Below, piece after piece: positions 1-6,784 of a DNA stretch of 34,212 bases. The stretch spans positions 1-34,212 of IMG/VR virus record IMGVR_UViG_3300048838_001349. One strand, written 5' to 3'. The stretch's first letter is position 1. Every line of letters begins with the position of its first letter. The notes beneath the pieces were generated by a model that searched no databases, was not told the DNA's origin, and saw only the letters and a program-made list of their open reading frames with translations. The position numbers and the translations under genes are program-made. The stretch is from a virus.

Positions 1-1410
1 CTTGATTTGATAACAAAGCGGTTCCTGGGACTTGAATTCGGCGATGTTGATGTGCTCGGCCTTTCCAATAGCCGGAATGAGCATGTTCTCGTCGAAGTAT
101 TGCTTCGCAAGCTCCAAATAGGTTTTGCACACGTTGACCAGGAAGTTCTCGAACTTTTCAGCGTAAAGCGAAAATTGCTTTTTCTCTCTGATCGAACGAT
201 AAAGGCTCGCGAACGCATCCCCGCCCTCTTTTTCCGCCATTTCCTCAGTGACACCTGCGACCTGATACATTTCCGTGATTTGCGAGGTCATGTAGTCGAG
301 GAACTGCGCGCCCGCTCGGCCTTCAAGCACGGTCGGCGCCTGGCCGGTAACAAACATCGTGCGAATACCTGGAAGGTTCGGTCCGCTCGTTACCTTGGCA
401 CCGTTTTGAAGGATGACCTTGTCGTCGCCGAGCGTGACTTGGTGTTCGGCCATCTTCGAGGCCGAGCGGTTGATTTCATATTGGTAGGGGCGAAGTTGTT
501 TGATGAGGGAGCGATGCCGAGGAGTGGTTTGGATTTCGTCCATGCCTTCATAGACGATGGGAAATACCCCAAAGGGCAGTTCCCCCTCTGCCAAAATCAC
601 TTCACCAGTGGTAATGGCAAACCACCCGTTGGGGTACTCATAGCATGGCCGAAAGTAGAACTCTTTGACAAGAGCCTGCTTTTCAGACTTGGTATAATTA
701 CTCCGGGCGCCATCAAACACGAAAAACGTGTCATCTTGAGTGGCCTGAATCTTCTTTCGCTTTTCCTCATCATCGCCAACCAACGACTTAAGCTCATCAA
801 TGTCCACCATTTTGCGAATGGCGAGCCAGCGAGCTTCGGCTATGGTTTTCGCTTCCACAGGCCGAATGAGGTTGAATCCCAAAATTCTCTCGAAAACCAA
901 GGCGCCTGAGAACACAGCCTTGCCGCTGGATTTGGGCTGGCCCTTTTCGTCCAACACGCCTTGGCCCATTTCATCGACCTCTTGTTCGTAGCCGATGAAA
1001 CGCCCTGCGTGCGGGTCCCAAAAAACCTTCGTGGCACATTCACCAATCTCGGTGAAGTCCTTGCACCAGGAATGAACCTTCATTTTGAGGCCCTGTTCGA
1101 CCTTGGCGAACTCCCATACGGCCTTGTTGAGTTCGGCGGCCTTTTGGTCTTGAAGCTCTTTTGGGTTGTTTGGGGTCGGCGTCACACCAGGCGCTTGCGC
1201 GAGAATTTGGTTCTGGTAAACACGGATGATTTTGTGGATGTGGTTCTTGGTGAGGCGAAGTTTCTGGTCGTTGTAAAGCTCTTTGGATTCGCGGATGCGA
1301 TTCCACCACTTTGAGTTCTTTTTCGAGTAGTGCTCACCCGATGCCAATAAGATGTTCGAGCGCTGTTCAGCAAAGAGATCGCCATCGACCGCCTCGCCAT
1401 CCGTGAACAT
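1..1410 (-). CDS. Phage portal protein (partial, runs off left edge)
   Basis: The minus strand is open from an ATG at 1410 to the window edge, giving 470 codons with no stop. The portal is the dodecameric ring at one head vertex through which the terminase packages DNA. The N-terminus has the typical basic, aromatic stretch (KKNSKWWNRIRE, then KNHIHKIIRVYQNQ). The middle has LIKQLRPYQYEINRSASKMAEHQ and later TSQITEMYQVAGVTEEMAEKE, followed by a long helical region. This pattern fits large P22-like/podovirus portals, and the position directly after the terminase supports it. The gene starts 14 bases after the 128-residue gene's stop, with only a weak AATAAG upstream. The C-terminus is outside the window. 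The assignment rests on composition and synteny, since portals are weakly conserved. Confidence 0.85.
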   Translation of the reverse strand, partial: MFTDGEAVDGDLFAEQRSNILLASGEHYSKKNSKWWNRIRESKELYNDQKLRLTKNHIHKIIRVYQNQILAQAPGVTPTPNNPKELQDQKAAELNKAVWEFAKVEQGLKMKVHSWCKDFTEIGECATKVFWDPHAGRFIGYEQEVDEMGQGVLDEKGQPKSSGKAVFSGALVFERILGFNLIRPVEAKTIAEARWLAIRKMVDIDELKSLVGDDEEKRKKIQATQDDTFFVFDGARSNYTKSEKQALVKEFYFRPCYEYPNGWFAITTGEVILAEGELPFGVFPIVYEGMDEIQTTPRHRSLIKQLRPYQYEINRSASKMAEHQVTLGDDKVILQNGAKVTSGPNLPGIRTMFVTGQAPTVLEGRAGAQFLDYMTSQITEMYQVAGVTEEMAEKEGGDAFASLYRSIREKKQFSLYAEKFENFLVNVCKTYLELAKQYFDENMLIPAIGKAEHINIAEFKSQEPLCYQIK

Positions 1411-1423
1411 CTTATTTAATTGG

Positions 1424-1810
1424 TCAATTCTGGGTTTCTGCGCTTGCTCGTCTGTCACCCAATTCCCCCTCAATCAGCATTCGCTCATAAAGCGCCGGAT
1501 TCTCGATTTGCAATAAATCGAGACGGTCCTCGGCTGACTCCAAGTTCTCGCGAACTAAGGTGTCCGAGGCGGCCTCTTTAAGCTCTGCTTCGGTTGGGGG
1601 GTGGATTTCACTCTCAACCCTTTTCGTTTGCCGGTCTTCAACCCGGCAAAACTGCACGGAAATATCACCGATCTTCAACTCAGTGACTCCCGCCGATTTG
1701 CAAGCTTTCAGTATGCGGACCAATTCTTCCGCGGTGTATTTTTGCTCACCACTCACTTCCTGATGCTCCGCTGAGTTCGTTCCAAAAGTCAAATTCTTCG
1801 CTAATTTCAT
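1424..1810 (-). CDS. Hypothetical protein between large terminase and portal
   Basis: This 128-residue protein is not recognised. It has a helical segment (YTAEELVRILKACKSAGVTELKIGD) and an acidic, Glu-rich C-terminal half, with no membrane segment or signal. From the ATG at 1810 it overlaps the terminase end by 65 bases. A GTG at 1756 would shorten it by 18 residues and reduce the overlap to 11 bases, with GGAG about nine bases upstream, so that start is also credible. Its place in the packaging operon suggests a packaging or head-assembly accessory role, which is inference from position only. Confidence 0.7.
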   Translation of the reverse strand: MKLAKNLTFGTNSAEHQEVSGEQKYTAEELVRILKACKSAGVTELKIGDISVQFCRVEDRQTKRVESEIHPPTEAELKEAASDTLVRENLESAEDRLDLLQIENPALYERMLIEGELGDRRASAETQN

Positions 1811-3308
1811 CGGTCTTCCGCTCGCCGCCCATGAACCACTCCCGGCGTTTCTGGGCCTCGGTCAGTTCAACCTTGGGCTTGCGTTCCGCTGCCAATTCAT
1901 CATCGACTTTGGTAGTGAGTTCGATGTCGGAGAAGTCCCAAGGCACCGCCATGGCGGCATAGCGCAACGCATCGACCAAATCGTCGGATGCCTTTTTCTT
2001 GTCGATGTCCGTCGGTAGCGTGCAAATCTCATGGACCAACTTATCCAACTCCGGGTCGCCCCGTTGGATTTTGAGCATTCCGTTCTTGAACAAGGTGTTC
2101 AAAAGCCCGAAGCCAGCGTCCCGACCCTTGTCGGCGGGGATGAAACTCTCGCCCACCCGGCTCGCGACCGTAAAAAAGTCCTTCGCTGCCCAATCATAGG
2201 ACTGGGCCGCCATCGGGATTTTGCCCTTAAGCTCCCGGTACTTGTCGAGTATGTCGGACGCCGCAGTCGGAACCCCATCGCCGCGCCAGCCGCGCACCAC
2301 CCGCCCCTGTTTATAGTCCGGGCTCACCGCGATTATCACCATGGCCGCCGGATGGCCCGACTGTCCGCCGGAGCCTGGGTCCACGCCGCCGTAAAACACC
2401 CAGGACGACGGCATTGGATGAGGCTCGGACATATTCCGCTCCAGGCTAAAGGATTCAAGCCTGAGGCCATGGGAGCGCACAAACCGCCCATACACCCGGC
2501 GCTGGACTTCAGCTTCCGTGGGGCAGTTCTGTTTGGCCGCCTCGATCTTTTTGTCGGTCCAGGGACTTGGTGTGCCGTCATCATAGACTTGAGAGTCATA
2601 GAGGCTCGCTTGAATCTTCAGGGCGTCCGGATGTTTCTCGTCGGCCTTGGTCGGCGGCTCCATGGTCATTTGCCAGTGCAATTGACCAAGGGTTGCGGTG
2701 AACACCATCAGGAAGTGCCCTTCCGTGGCATTGGTTCTGGCTTTGAGTTCCGGCAAATATTCGACCGGCATTTCCTCGTCGGCGGTGACGTGATAAACAC
2801 TCGCCGTTTGCAGGTCCTTTGCTTTCATTGAATAGGACTTGAATTGAATCTGCACGCCAGTGTTGAACCGGATTTTGGAAATGTACCCCTTGTCGTATTC
2901 TTCCTCCCAGCCAAATTGCGGATGGTTTTTGAACTCGTTTTTCGGCATGAGGGTCGGAAGCCACGCCGTCTCCCACGCGGTTTGCGCGACGGGGATGGTT
3001 GGGTAGAAGTACCAAAACAAATTCGGCACACGGCCCTTCGGGAGATTTGGCCACATCGTCGGCCAAAGCGAAGGGTCCGTTGCCAACCTTATGTTTTTAC
3101 GAATGGCGATGGTGGACTTCCCCACTTGGTTAGCGGAGCACACGAAAATTTCCCGGTTGGTCGAAAGCCAAACTTTTTTCTGCCACGGGTAGAACTTGAA
3201 CCCGTACAAATGCGGCAACCCATCGTGGATGCGCTGAAGTTCCTCAAGCTGTTTTAATTCGGCAAGCTTGCGCTCGTATTCCTCTTTTGACCAATCACTC
3301 ATCGTCAC
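1746..3308 (-). CDS. Terminase large subunit (packaging ATPase-nuclease)
   Basis: A 520-residue motor that pumps DNA through the portal and cuts the concatemer. The N-terminal ATPase has a Walker A variant SANQVGKST at residues 58-66, a Walker B with catalytic Glu in VTADEE near 174-179, and a coupling motif FTATLGQ near 203. The C-terminal RNase H-like nuclease shows three acidic positions: D310 in GGVDPG, D372 in QSYDWAAKD, and D443/D446 in DDLVDALRYA. Length and domain order are normal. It overlaps the small subunit by 14 bases; an ATG six bases further in (3302) is an alternative start. It is followed by the 128-residue gene and the portal, the usual packaging order. Confidence 0.95.
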   Translation of the reverse strand: MTMSDWSKEEYERKLAELKQLEELQRIHDGLPHLYGFKFYPWQKKVWLSTNREIFVCSANQVGKSTIAIRKNIRLATDPSLWPTMWPNLPKGRVPNLFWYFYPTIPVAQTAWETAWLPTLMPKNEFKNHPQFGWEEEYDKGYISKIRFNTGVQIQFKSYSMKAKDLQTASVYHVTADEEMPVEYLPELKARTNATEGHFLMVFTATLGQLHWQMTMEPPTKADEKHPDALKIQASLYDSQVYDDGTPSPWTDKKIEAAKQNCPTEAEVQRRVYGRFVRSHGLRLESFSLERNMSEPHPMPSSWVFYGGVDPGSGGQSGHPAAMVIIAVSPDYKQGRVVRGWRGDGVPTAASDILDKYRELKGKIPMAAQSYDWAAKDFFTVASRVGESFIPADKGRDAGFGLLNTLFKNGMLKIQRGDPELDKLVHEICTLPTDIDKKKASDDLVDALRYAAMAVPWDFSDIELTTKVDDELAAERKPKVELTEAQKRREWFMGGERKTDEISEEFDFWNELSGASGSEW

Positions 3309-3942
3309 TCACCGGAGTCACATCCTTAATCGGCGCCGGATTAAGAAGTTTGGTTTTCAACTCGTTGAGTTTTTCCTCAATAGCTTTTGGGTCAATGGGG
3401 TCGGTGTTGTTTTTCGCGTTCACGTCCACATTGAGGTTCTTGGATTCAATTCTCTGAACCACCGGCCCAAGATGACGGTCGGCGAGCATTTGGAATGCCT
3501 TCAAGATTGTCGGTGCCGATTTCTCCGTTACTGGCATGTTCAAGATGCCATCGCGCACCTTTTGAAATGCGAAATGGTAGGCTTCCTCGATGATTGCTTG
3601 GTTGTCGATAGGCGGCGAAATCAACCAGGCGATGCGCGCCGGGTTTTTAATAAGCTCGTTGTAGAAATAAGGGTCCGAGCAAACCCCTCCATATATATCG
3701 ACCATTTTGAGACGCATGGTCCCCGCCTTCTCGACCTCATAGAACTTGGTCCAAAGCTGTTTCTTCATGGCGTAATCCATGGGGGTTTTGCGAAAAAGTT
3801 TCCCCAGTTCAGCCTCGTCCTTTAAATGGTACTCCGGCGGCAGTTCGTTGATGGCTCGCATGATGCGGCTATCCTCTTTAAAACAGGACAGTAATTGGTC
3901 ACGACGACTTTGGACTTCCAAGTCAGTTGATGCTTCCCCCAC
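3295..3942 (-). CDS. Probable terminase small subunit
   Basis: A 215-residue protein directly upstream of, and overlapping by 14 bases, the large terminase. Small subunits recognise the packaging site and load the ATPase. Sequence conservation in this family is poor, so the call rests mainly on position, length and helical character. The start is a GTG at 3942 with AAAGGGG about nine bases upstream; the first internal Met is residue 29, so GTG is preferred. The C-terminal third (PIDPKAIEEKLNELKTKLL) could form the oligomerisation helix. It is the first gene of the leftward packaging operon and faces away from the gene at 4061 across a 118-base divergent region. Confidence 0.65.
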   Translation of the reverse strand: MGEASTDLEVQSRRDQLLSCFKEDSRIMRAINELPPEYHLKDEAELGKLFRKTPMDYAMKKQLWTKFYEVEKAGTMRLKMVDIYGGVCSDPYFYNELIKNPARIAWLISPPIDNQAIIEEAYHFAFQKVRDGILNMPVTEKSAPTILKAFQMLADRHLGPVVQRIESKNLNVDVNAKNNTDPIDPKAIEEKLNELKTKLLNPAPIKDVTPVSDDE

Positions 3943-3986
3943 TAATATTTACCCCTTTAACAAGCCTATCCATTTTACCTTGGATA

Positions 3987-4015
3987 TTGCAATGGGAGCG
4001 AGTTTAGGCTATCCG
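3987..4015 (+). promoter_or_regulatory. Candidate sigma70-like promoter in divergent intergenic region
   Basis: TTGCAA (3987-3992) and TATCCG (4010-4015) are separated by 17 bases, upstream of the plus-strand gene at 4061. Both boxes are imperfect. The region also has a TAAAAT on the minus strand that could serve the packaging operon, but without a convincing -35 box. A promoter is expected here because transcription diverges. The exact site is a guess. Confidence 0.25.
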
Positions 4016-4060
4016 GTCAAGCACTAAAGGGTTCCTAAACTTAAAAAAGAGAGGTCTGCC

Positions 4061-4339
4061 ATGAACGCCAATGAAAAGGCAAAAACCATTATTGCCAGCC
4101 ATAAGGCCGGTGAGGGTTCTATCAAAGAACTCTGTAAAAAGCACGCAATGAATCCGGCTTATTTCTACCAAGTCCGGAAAAAGCTCGCGCCCAAGTCCAA
4201 AAAGGTGAAGGTCATCAAAAAGCGCAAGTACACCAAGCGCGCCAAAATGATGGACATCCCCCTCGTCTCCGAGGCGCCGACCAAATACTACATCGTGGTG
4301 TGCGAATCCGCTGATGCGGTTAGAAAACTCGTGGGGTAG
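4061..4339 (+). CDS. Small helix-turn-helix protein resembling IS66 TnpA
   Basis: A 92-residue basic protein. Residues 1-42 look like the transposase-type helix-turn-helix found in IS66 TnpA/IS3 OrfA proteins: a helix up to about residue 16, then SIKELCKKHAMNPAYFYQVR, then a run of basic residues (KSKKVKVIKKRKYTKRAK) suited to DNA contact. The C-terminal 30 residues (TKYYIVVCESADAVRKLVG) are unlike a typical TnpA. The start has a good AGAGAGG site. It is immediately followed by a TnpB-like gene, so the pair mirrors the first two genes of IS66. It may be a domesticated regulator; DNA binding is inference. Confidence 0.7.
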   Translation: MNANEKAKTIIASHKAGEGSIKELCKKHAMNPAYFYQVRKKLAPKSKKVKVIKKRKYTKRAKMMDIPLVSEAPTKYYIVVCESADAVRKLVG

Positions 4340-4343
4340 TCAC

Positions 4344-4652
4344 ATGAAACTTGCGAGAGTGTTTTTAGAAACCGACATGCGAATGGGTTTTCAGGGGCTT
4401 CACCGCCTCTTGAGCAAAAACCAAATAAGCCCGATGAATCTCAACCCGGAACACTACTACGTGTTCATGAACCGTGCGCGCACCAAGTTCAAAGTTATCA
4501 GTGGGCACTATCTCGTGTACTTCAATAACGGCAAGCGCCTCATCCCGCTCGAAGCCATTCAGTACCTACCGAAAAACTTCGGCGGCACACAGCTTGAAAT
4601 GTCCGAGGCCATCAGGAAAGTGGTCCTGAAGCAAGTTAGGCACGAACAATGA
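4344..4652 (+). CDS. IS66 TnpB (Orf2)-like protein
   Basis: A 102-residue protein starting at ATG 4344 with GTGGGG seven bases upstream. The order of elements matches the IS66 Orf2/TnpB family: DMRMGFQGLHRLL (compare DMRKGFDGLAALV), then YYVFMNRARTKFKVI (compare LFVFRNRRGDRLKLL), then YLVYFNNGKRL and PLEAIQYLP. TnpB is an accessory protein of IS66-type transposition whose biochemical role is unsettled. No TnpC transposase and no terminal inverted repeats were seen nearby, so this is not an intact element. The gene sits four bases after the TnpA-like gene and overlaps the next gene by ATGA, showing integration into the phage operon. Confidence 0.65.
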   Translation: MKLARVFLETDMRMGFQGLHRLLSKNQISPMNLNPEHYYVFMNRARTKFKVISGHYLVYFNNGKRLIPLEAIQYLPKNFGGTQLEMSEAIRKVVLKQVRHEQ

Positions 4653-4807
4653 ACTTGGAAGCGCTGAACGAAATTCTTCAGTGGTCACTTATCCTGCTGG
4701 CTTTACGGGCCCTGTGGGTTGTGGTTCCATCCGTAGCAGACCTTCAAAAATTAGCGCTCGAAAATTCCCGGCTTGAGCGCCTAAGGAAACATCTTGGAAA
4801 AGACTAA
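4649..4807 (+). CDS. Short membrane protein, 52 residues
   Basis: This gene starts at an ATG overlapping the preceding stop (ATGA) and ends at TAA 4805-4807. It has one hydrophobic segment (SLILLALRALWVVV, about residues 13-26) and then a short charged helix (ENSRLERLRKHLGKD). The topology is that of a single-pass inner-membrane protein with a cytoplasmic or periplasmic helix. Tight overlap on both sides supports it being real. No family was recognised; a lysis-related role is possible but not shown. Confidence 0.6.
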   Translation: MNLEALNEILQWSLILLALRALWVVVPSVADLQKLALENSRLERLRKHLGKD

Positions 4808-5012
4808 ACCGTCTTTATGGGGAGGGCCGGGTTCAATCAAATGGACGGACCCAAGCCTCAAATGGCTCGTATTCTACAACGAACTCACGGACGTGCTCGT
4901 TGTCGGCTGTTTAGTTCGTGACATGTGGTACATGGAATCGGACCATGGCTACAACTACTACTTCCCCGAGGAACTTGGACACACGGGGCATGTGAAGCTG
5001 GGGGAACTTTGA
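4794..5012 (+). CDS. Hypothetical protein, 72 residues
   Basis: This gene starts at a TTG (4794) with AGGA about six bases upstream and overlaps the previous gene by 14 bases. The peptide is rich in Trp, Tyr and acidic residues (KWLVFYNELTDVLVVGCLVRDMWYME) and has no clear signal or membrane span. It ends with TGA overlapping the TTG of the next gene (TTGA). It is unrecognised, with moderate confidence from operon packing. Confidence 0.55.
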   Translation: MEKTKPSLWGGPGSIKWTDPSLKWLVFYNELTDVLVVGCLVRDMWYMESDHGYNYYFPEELGHTGHVKLGEL

Positions 5013-5254
5013 GCGCAAAGGTCTATGAGGGTAAAGGTGGTGAGGTCAACTTCGGATGCGAAGAAATCAACGGCCTCTACACTCCCTTTATTCAAATCAC
5101 CACTTCGTTTGGAAAAACAATTAAACTCAGCGCCGATTGCGGCGTGGAAAGCATTGAAGATGGACGACGATTCTGTGAATTCATTTTCGGAGCCGTTTCA
5201 AGACCAAGAGGCGAAATCCGCCGATTCCCTGACGGAGAACCTCATGACGCCTAA
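5009..5254 (+). CDS. Hypothetical protein, 81 residues
   Basis: The chosen start is TTG 5009, which overlaps the previous stop as TTGA and has GGGGGAA just upstream; the reading frame is open further upstream, but that part overlaps the previous gene. The protein looks like a small beta-rich domain (VYEGKGGEVNFGCEEINGLYTPFIQ, then SFGKTIKLSADCGVESIEDGRRFCEFIFG). No family was recognised. Its stop (5252-5254) lies 11 bases inside the next gene. Confidence 0.55.
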   Translation: MSAKVYEGKGGEVNFGCEEINGLYTPFIQITTSFGKTIKLSADCGVESIEDGRRFCEFIFGAVSRPRGEIRRFPDGEPHDA

Positions 5255-5717
5255 CTCTGACGCCATGAAAAGCATCATTGAGAACACCCGGCAGTTCTTA
5301 AAGGTCGGCGAAACCCTACTTCCCACCTTTTTCGTCGGCAACGGCCAAAATGTGAGCGTGCTTGGCGTGCAGTGGGCGACCGAACAAGACAAAGATATCG
5401 CCGCGGCTGGTGTTAAGCGGTTGGCGAAGGAAATGAGCGCCATTTTCGTGCTCTTTGTGGCTGAAACATGGATGCTATCCGAGGATGCGGCCAATGATTT
5501 CATGAAAAACCCGAAAAAGTACAAGTCCGTTGCCGAGCATCCGGGGGCCGAGGAAGTGGTGTATTTCACACTGGAAACCAAGACAAAAACGTGGTTTGCC
5601 AGTGCTCCCATCCTCAAAGACCGCGAACTTGGCGAAGTTACCTGGCGACTTCAAGACCAGGGCGCTGCAAAAGGGCGATTCACCGACTTTCTGGTCGATA
5701 AACCAGTGATGCACTGA
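5244..5717 (+). CDS. Hypothetical protein, 157 residues
   Basis: The frame is open from further upstream, but ATG 5244 has GGAG seven bases upstream and overlaps the previous gene by only 11 bases, so it is preferred over ATG 5160. The protein appears as a mixed alpha/beta domain (LPTFFVGNGQNVSVLGVQW, then VKRLAKEMSAIFVLFVAETWMLS, then EEVVYFTLETKTKTWFASAPIL). No catalytic motif was recognised. It sits in the run of small early genes and its stop overlaps the next ATG (TGATG). Confidence 0.65.
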   Translation: MTPNSDAMKSIIENTRQFLKVGETLLPTFFVGNGQNVSVLGVQWATEQDKDIAAAGVKRLAKEMSAIFVLFVAETWMLSEDAANDFMKNPKKYKSVAEHPGAEEVVYFTLETKTKTWFASAPILKDRELGEVTWRLQDQGAAKGRFTDFLVDKPVMH

Positions 5718-5884
5718 TGGAAAACCCGTATATTCGCGCCTTATTTTGGATTTTCCTCACCATCGCTTTGATTTTGATAATTAGCTGCGCCACAAAAAAG
5801 CCGGAATGCACGTTCGTGTGCGCCGACCCACACGACATTCCCGGTTCCTGCGCGTGCGCGGAAGAAATGATGGGGGAAAAATGA
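5717..5884 (+). CDS. Short Cys-rich lipoprotein, 55 residues
   Basis: This starts at an ATG overlapping the previous stop. The N-terminus is a strong hydrophobic signal ending in IISC at residues 21-24, a lipobox, so Cys24 would be lipidated after signal peptidase II cleavage. The mature part is only about 32 residues and carries four further cysteines (TFVCADP and SCACAEE regions), which could form disulfides in the periplasm. Short phage lipoproteins can be outer-membrane spanins or exclusion proteins. Neither is established here, and the cysteine content is unlike proline-rich Rz1. Confidence 0.6.
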   Translation: MENPYIRALFWIFLTIALILIISCATKKPECTFVCADPHDIPGSCACAEEMMGEK

Positions 5885-5991
5885 CCATAGCTACCTGGGC
5901 CGCCGCGATACTCGCACTTTTCATTTTGGTCTTTGGGCTTTTGGCCGTTTCATGTTTAATTAAGGAAATGTGGGAAAGGCTGTTTAAGTGA
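5881..5991 (+). CDS. Tiny single-pass membrane protein, 36 residues
   Basis: ATG 5881 overlaps the lipoprotein stop by four bases and has GGGGG four bases upstream. Nearly the whole peptide is one transmembrane helix (residues 5-26) followed by a short amphipathic tail (LIKEMWERLFK). Its stop overlaps the next GTG (GTGA). It may act with the adjacent lipoprotein. The size would suit a holin-like or regulatory micro-protein, but no family assignment is possible. Confidence 0.5.
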   Translation: MTIATWAAAILALFILVFGLLAVSCLIKEMWERLFK

Positions 5992-6338
5992 AAGTTGATG
6001 GTGTCAGACACCGCTTCAGCAGGCGACGGTTCGCCATTCATGGCGGCGATATTATGGTGGAACTTTTCTGGCACGCCGGATACCGAACTACCGGCGCATT
6101 GGTTCTCCACAAGCCCACCGGCAAATGGGACGTGGTATTCGGTCGGCTGGGAAATAAAGCCAACCGCCCGATCATCAGCAAGGTCCGCCAACTCTCGATT
6201 TGGCTCGCTCACCCGGAAGTACAAAAGGTCTCAAAGCGCCTACTCGGTCGCAAGGCTTTCCGAAAAAACGAGGCATTGATGTGGGTTAAGGAAATCGACC
6301 CTAACCCGCATAATATGCCTGGTCCCGATCATACCTAG
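5988..6338 (+). CDS. Paralogue 1 of a three-copy phage protein family
   Basis: A 116-residue protein starting at GTG 5988 (overlap GTGA, GGAAAGG upstream); ATG 6054 is a shorter alternative. Residues 24-90 resemble two other proteins in this window (7286-7867 and 7860-8222): VELFWHAGY, a Gly, LHKPTGKWDVVFG, then a helix and HPEVQKVSKRLLGRK. The shared order suggests a small beta-sheet domain followed by a helix. No known family was recognised. Its 3' end overlaps the convergent zinc-ribbon gene by 38 bases. Confidence 0.65.
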   Translation: MKVDGVRHRFSRRRFAIHGGDIMVELFWHAGYRTTGALVLHKPTGKWDVVFGRLGNKANRPIISKVRQLSIWLAHPEVQKVSKRLLGRKAFRKNEALMWVKEIDPNPHNMPGPDHT

Positions 6339-6489
6339 TTCCCTTGCTCGTTAAGTGAAATCCGTTACAGCGTTTGCAGTGATACGCCCTTAGGCCAATC
6401 ATCCGGCCCCGTTTATCGGCGTCATAGAAATTCTTAAAGCGGTCCTTAGCGCAGCGCGCTTTGCGCCGGAACTTTTGAAAATTTCCCAT
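6301..6489 (-). CDS. Small zinc-ribbon-like protein, 62 residues
   Basis: A basic 62-residue protein with AYHCKRCNGFHLTSKG near residues 39-54. The CxxC followed by (N/G)G(F/Y)HLTS pattern recurs in small phage and plasmid proteins and suggests one metal site completed by His. The N-terminus is Lys/Arg-rich, so nucleic acid binding is plausible. No good ribosome-binding site precedes ATG 6489. It is the last gene on the leftward strand here and ends 38 bases inside the convergent gene at 5988-6338. Confidence 0.55.
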   Translation of the reverse strand: MGNFQKFRRKARCAKDRFKNFYDADKRGRMIGLRAYHCKRCNGFHLTSKGTRYDRDQAYYAG

Positions 6490-6784
6490 GGAAAAATTAA
6501 ATCAAAGTCCCCTGAATTGCACAAGGGGCGGACGTTAACCACACCCAATTGGAAGCCGTGCCCTGATTGTTCTCCCGTGTGGCCGGGGGCAAGATGACTA
6601 GCGGGCATCGTCCTTGCGATTCTTTCCAGCGGTTGGGGGTCGGCGCCGTCCTACCAACTTGGTCCAGTAGAGTGACGGATTTGACTTTCCCACATCATTA
6701 CCCTTCAATCAAGGGGTGCGTTGCCGTCCCTAATCGAAGGTGGTTGGAGGGGACAAGGTTAACCGGCTCACCATCACGCACACC
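6490..6784. other. Gene-free stretch next to the recombinase gene
   Basis: About 295 bases with no credible gene lie directly downstream of the recombinase stop. They hold a CCCCT/AGGGG hairpin (6509-6528), which on the minus strand is followed by a T-rich run and might act as a weak terminator. They also hold a CCCTT/AAGGG hairpin (6701-6715) and two GTTAACC copies (6534-6540 and 6758-6764). A TTGACT at 6681 lacks a convincing -10 box. The position makes it a candidate for an attachment site, but no tRNA 3' end or core repeat could be identified. Confidence 0.3.

Noticed and set aside
7-909. A 300-codon plus-strand open frame
   Set aside because: It is antisense to the portal gene, whose minus-strand frame is open for all 470 codons and has portal-like sequence; the plus frame has no binding site or recognisable domain.
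2031-2831. A 266-codon plus-strand open frame
   Set aside because: It lies opposite the large terminase, which carries all ATPase and nuclease motifs; the His/Arg/Pro-rich translation is typical of an antisense shadow.
4061-4652. A complete IS66 insertion sequence
   Set aside because: There is no TnpC-like gene and no terminal inverted repeats or target duplication; only the TnpA/TnpB-like pair is present.
6651-6664. A tRNA D-arm-like sequence (GACCAAGTTGGTAG on the minus strand)
   Set aside because: No T-arm (TTCRA loop), anticodon stem or acceptor stem could be fitted around it on either strand.
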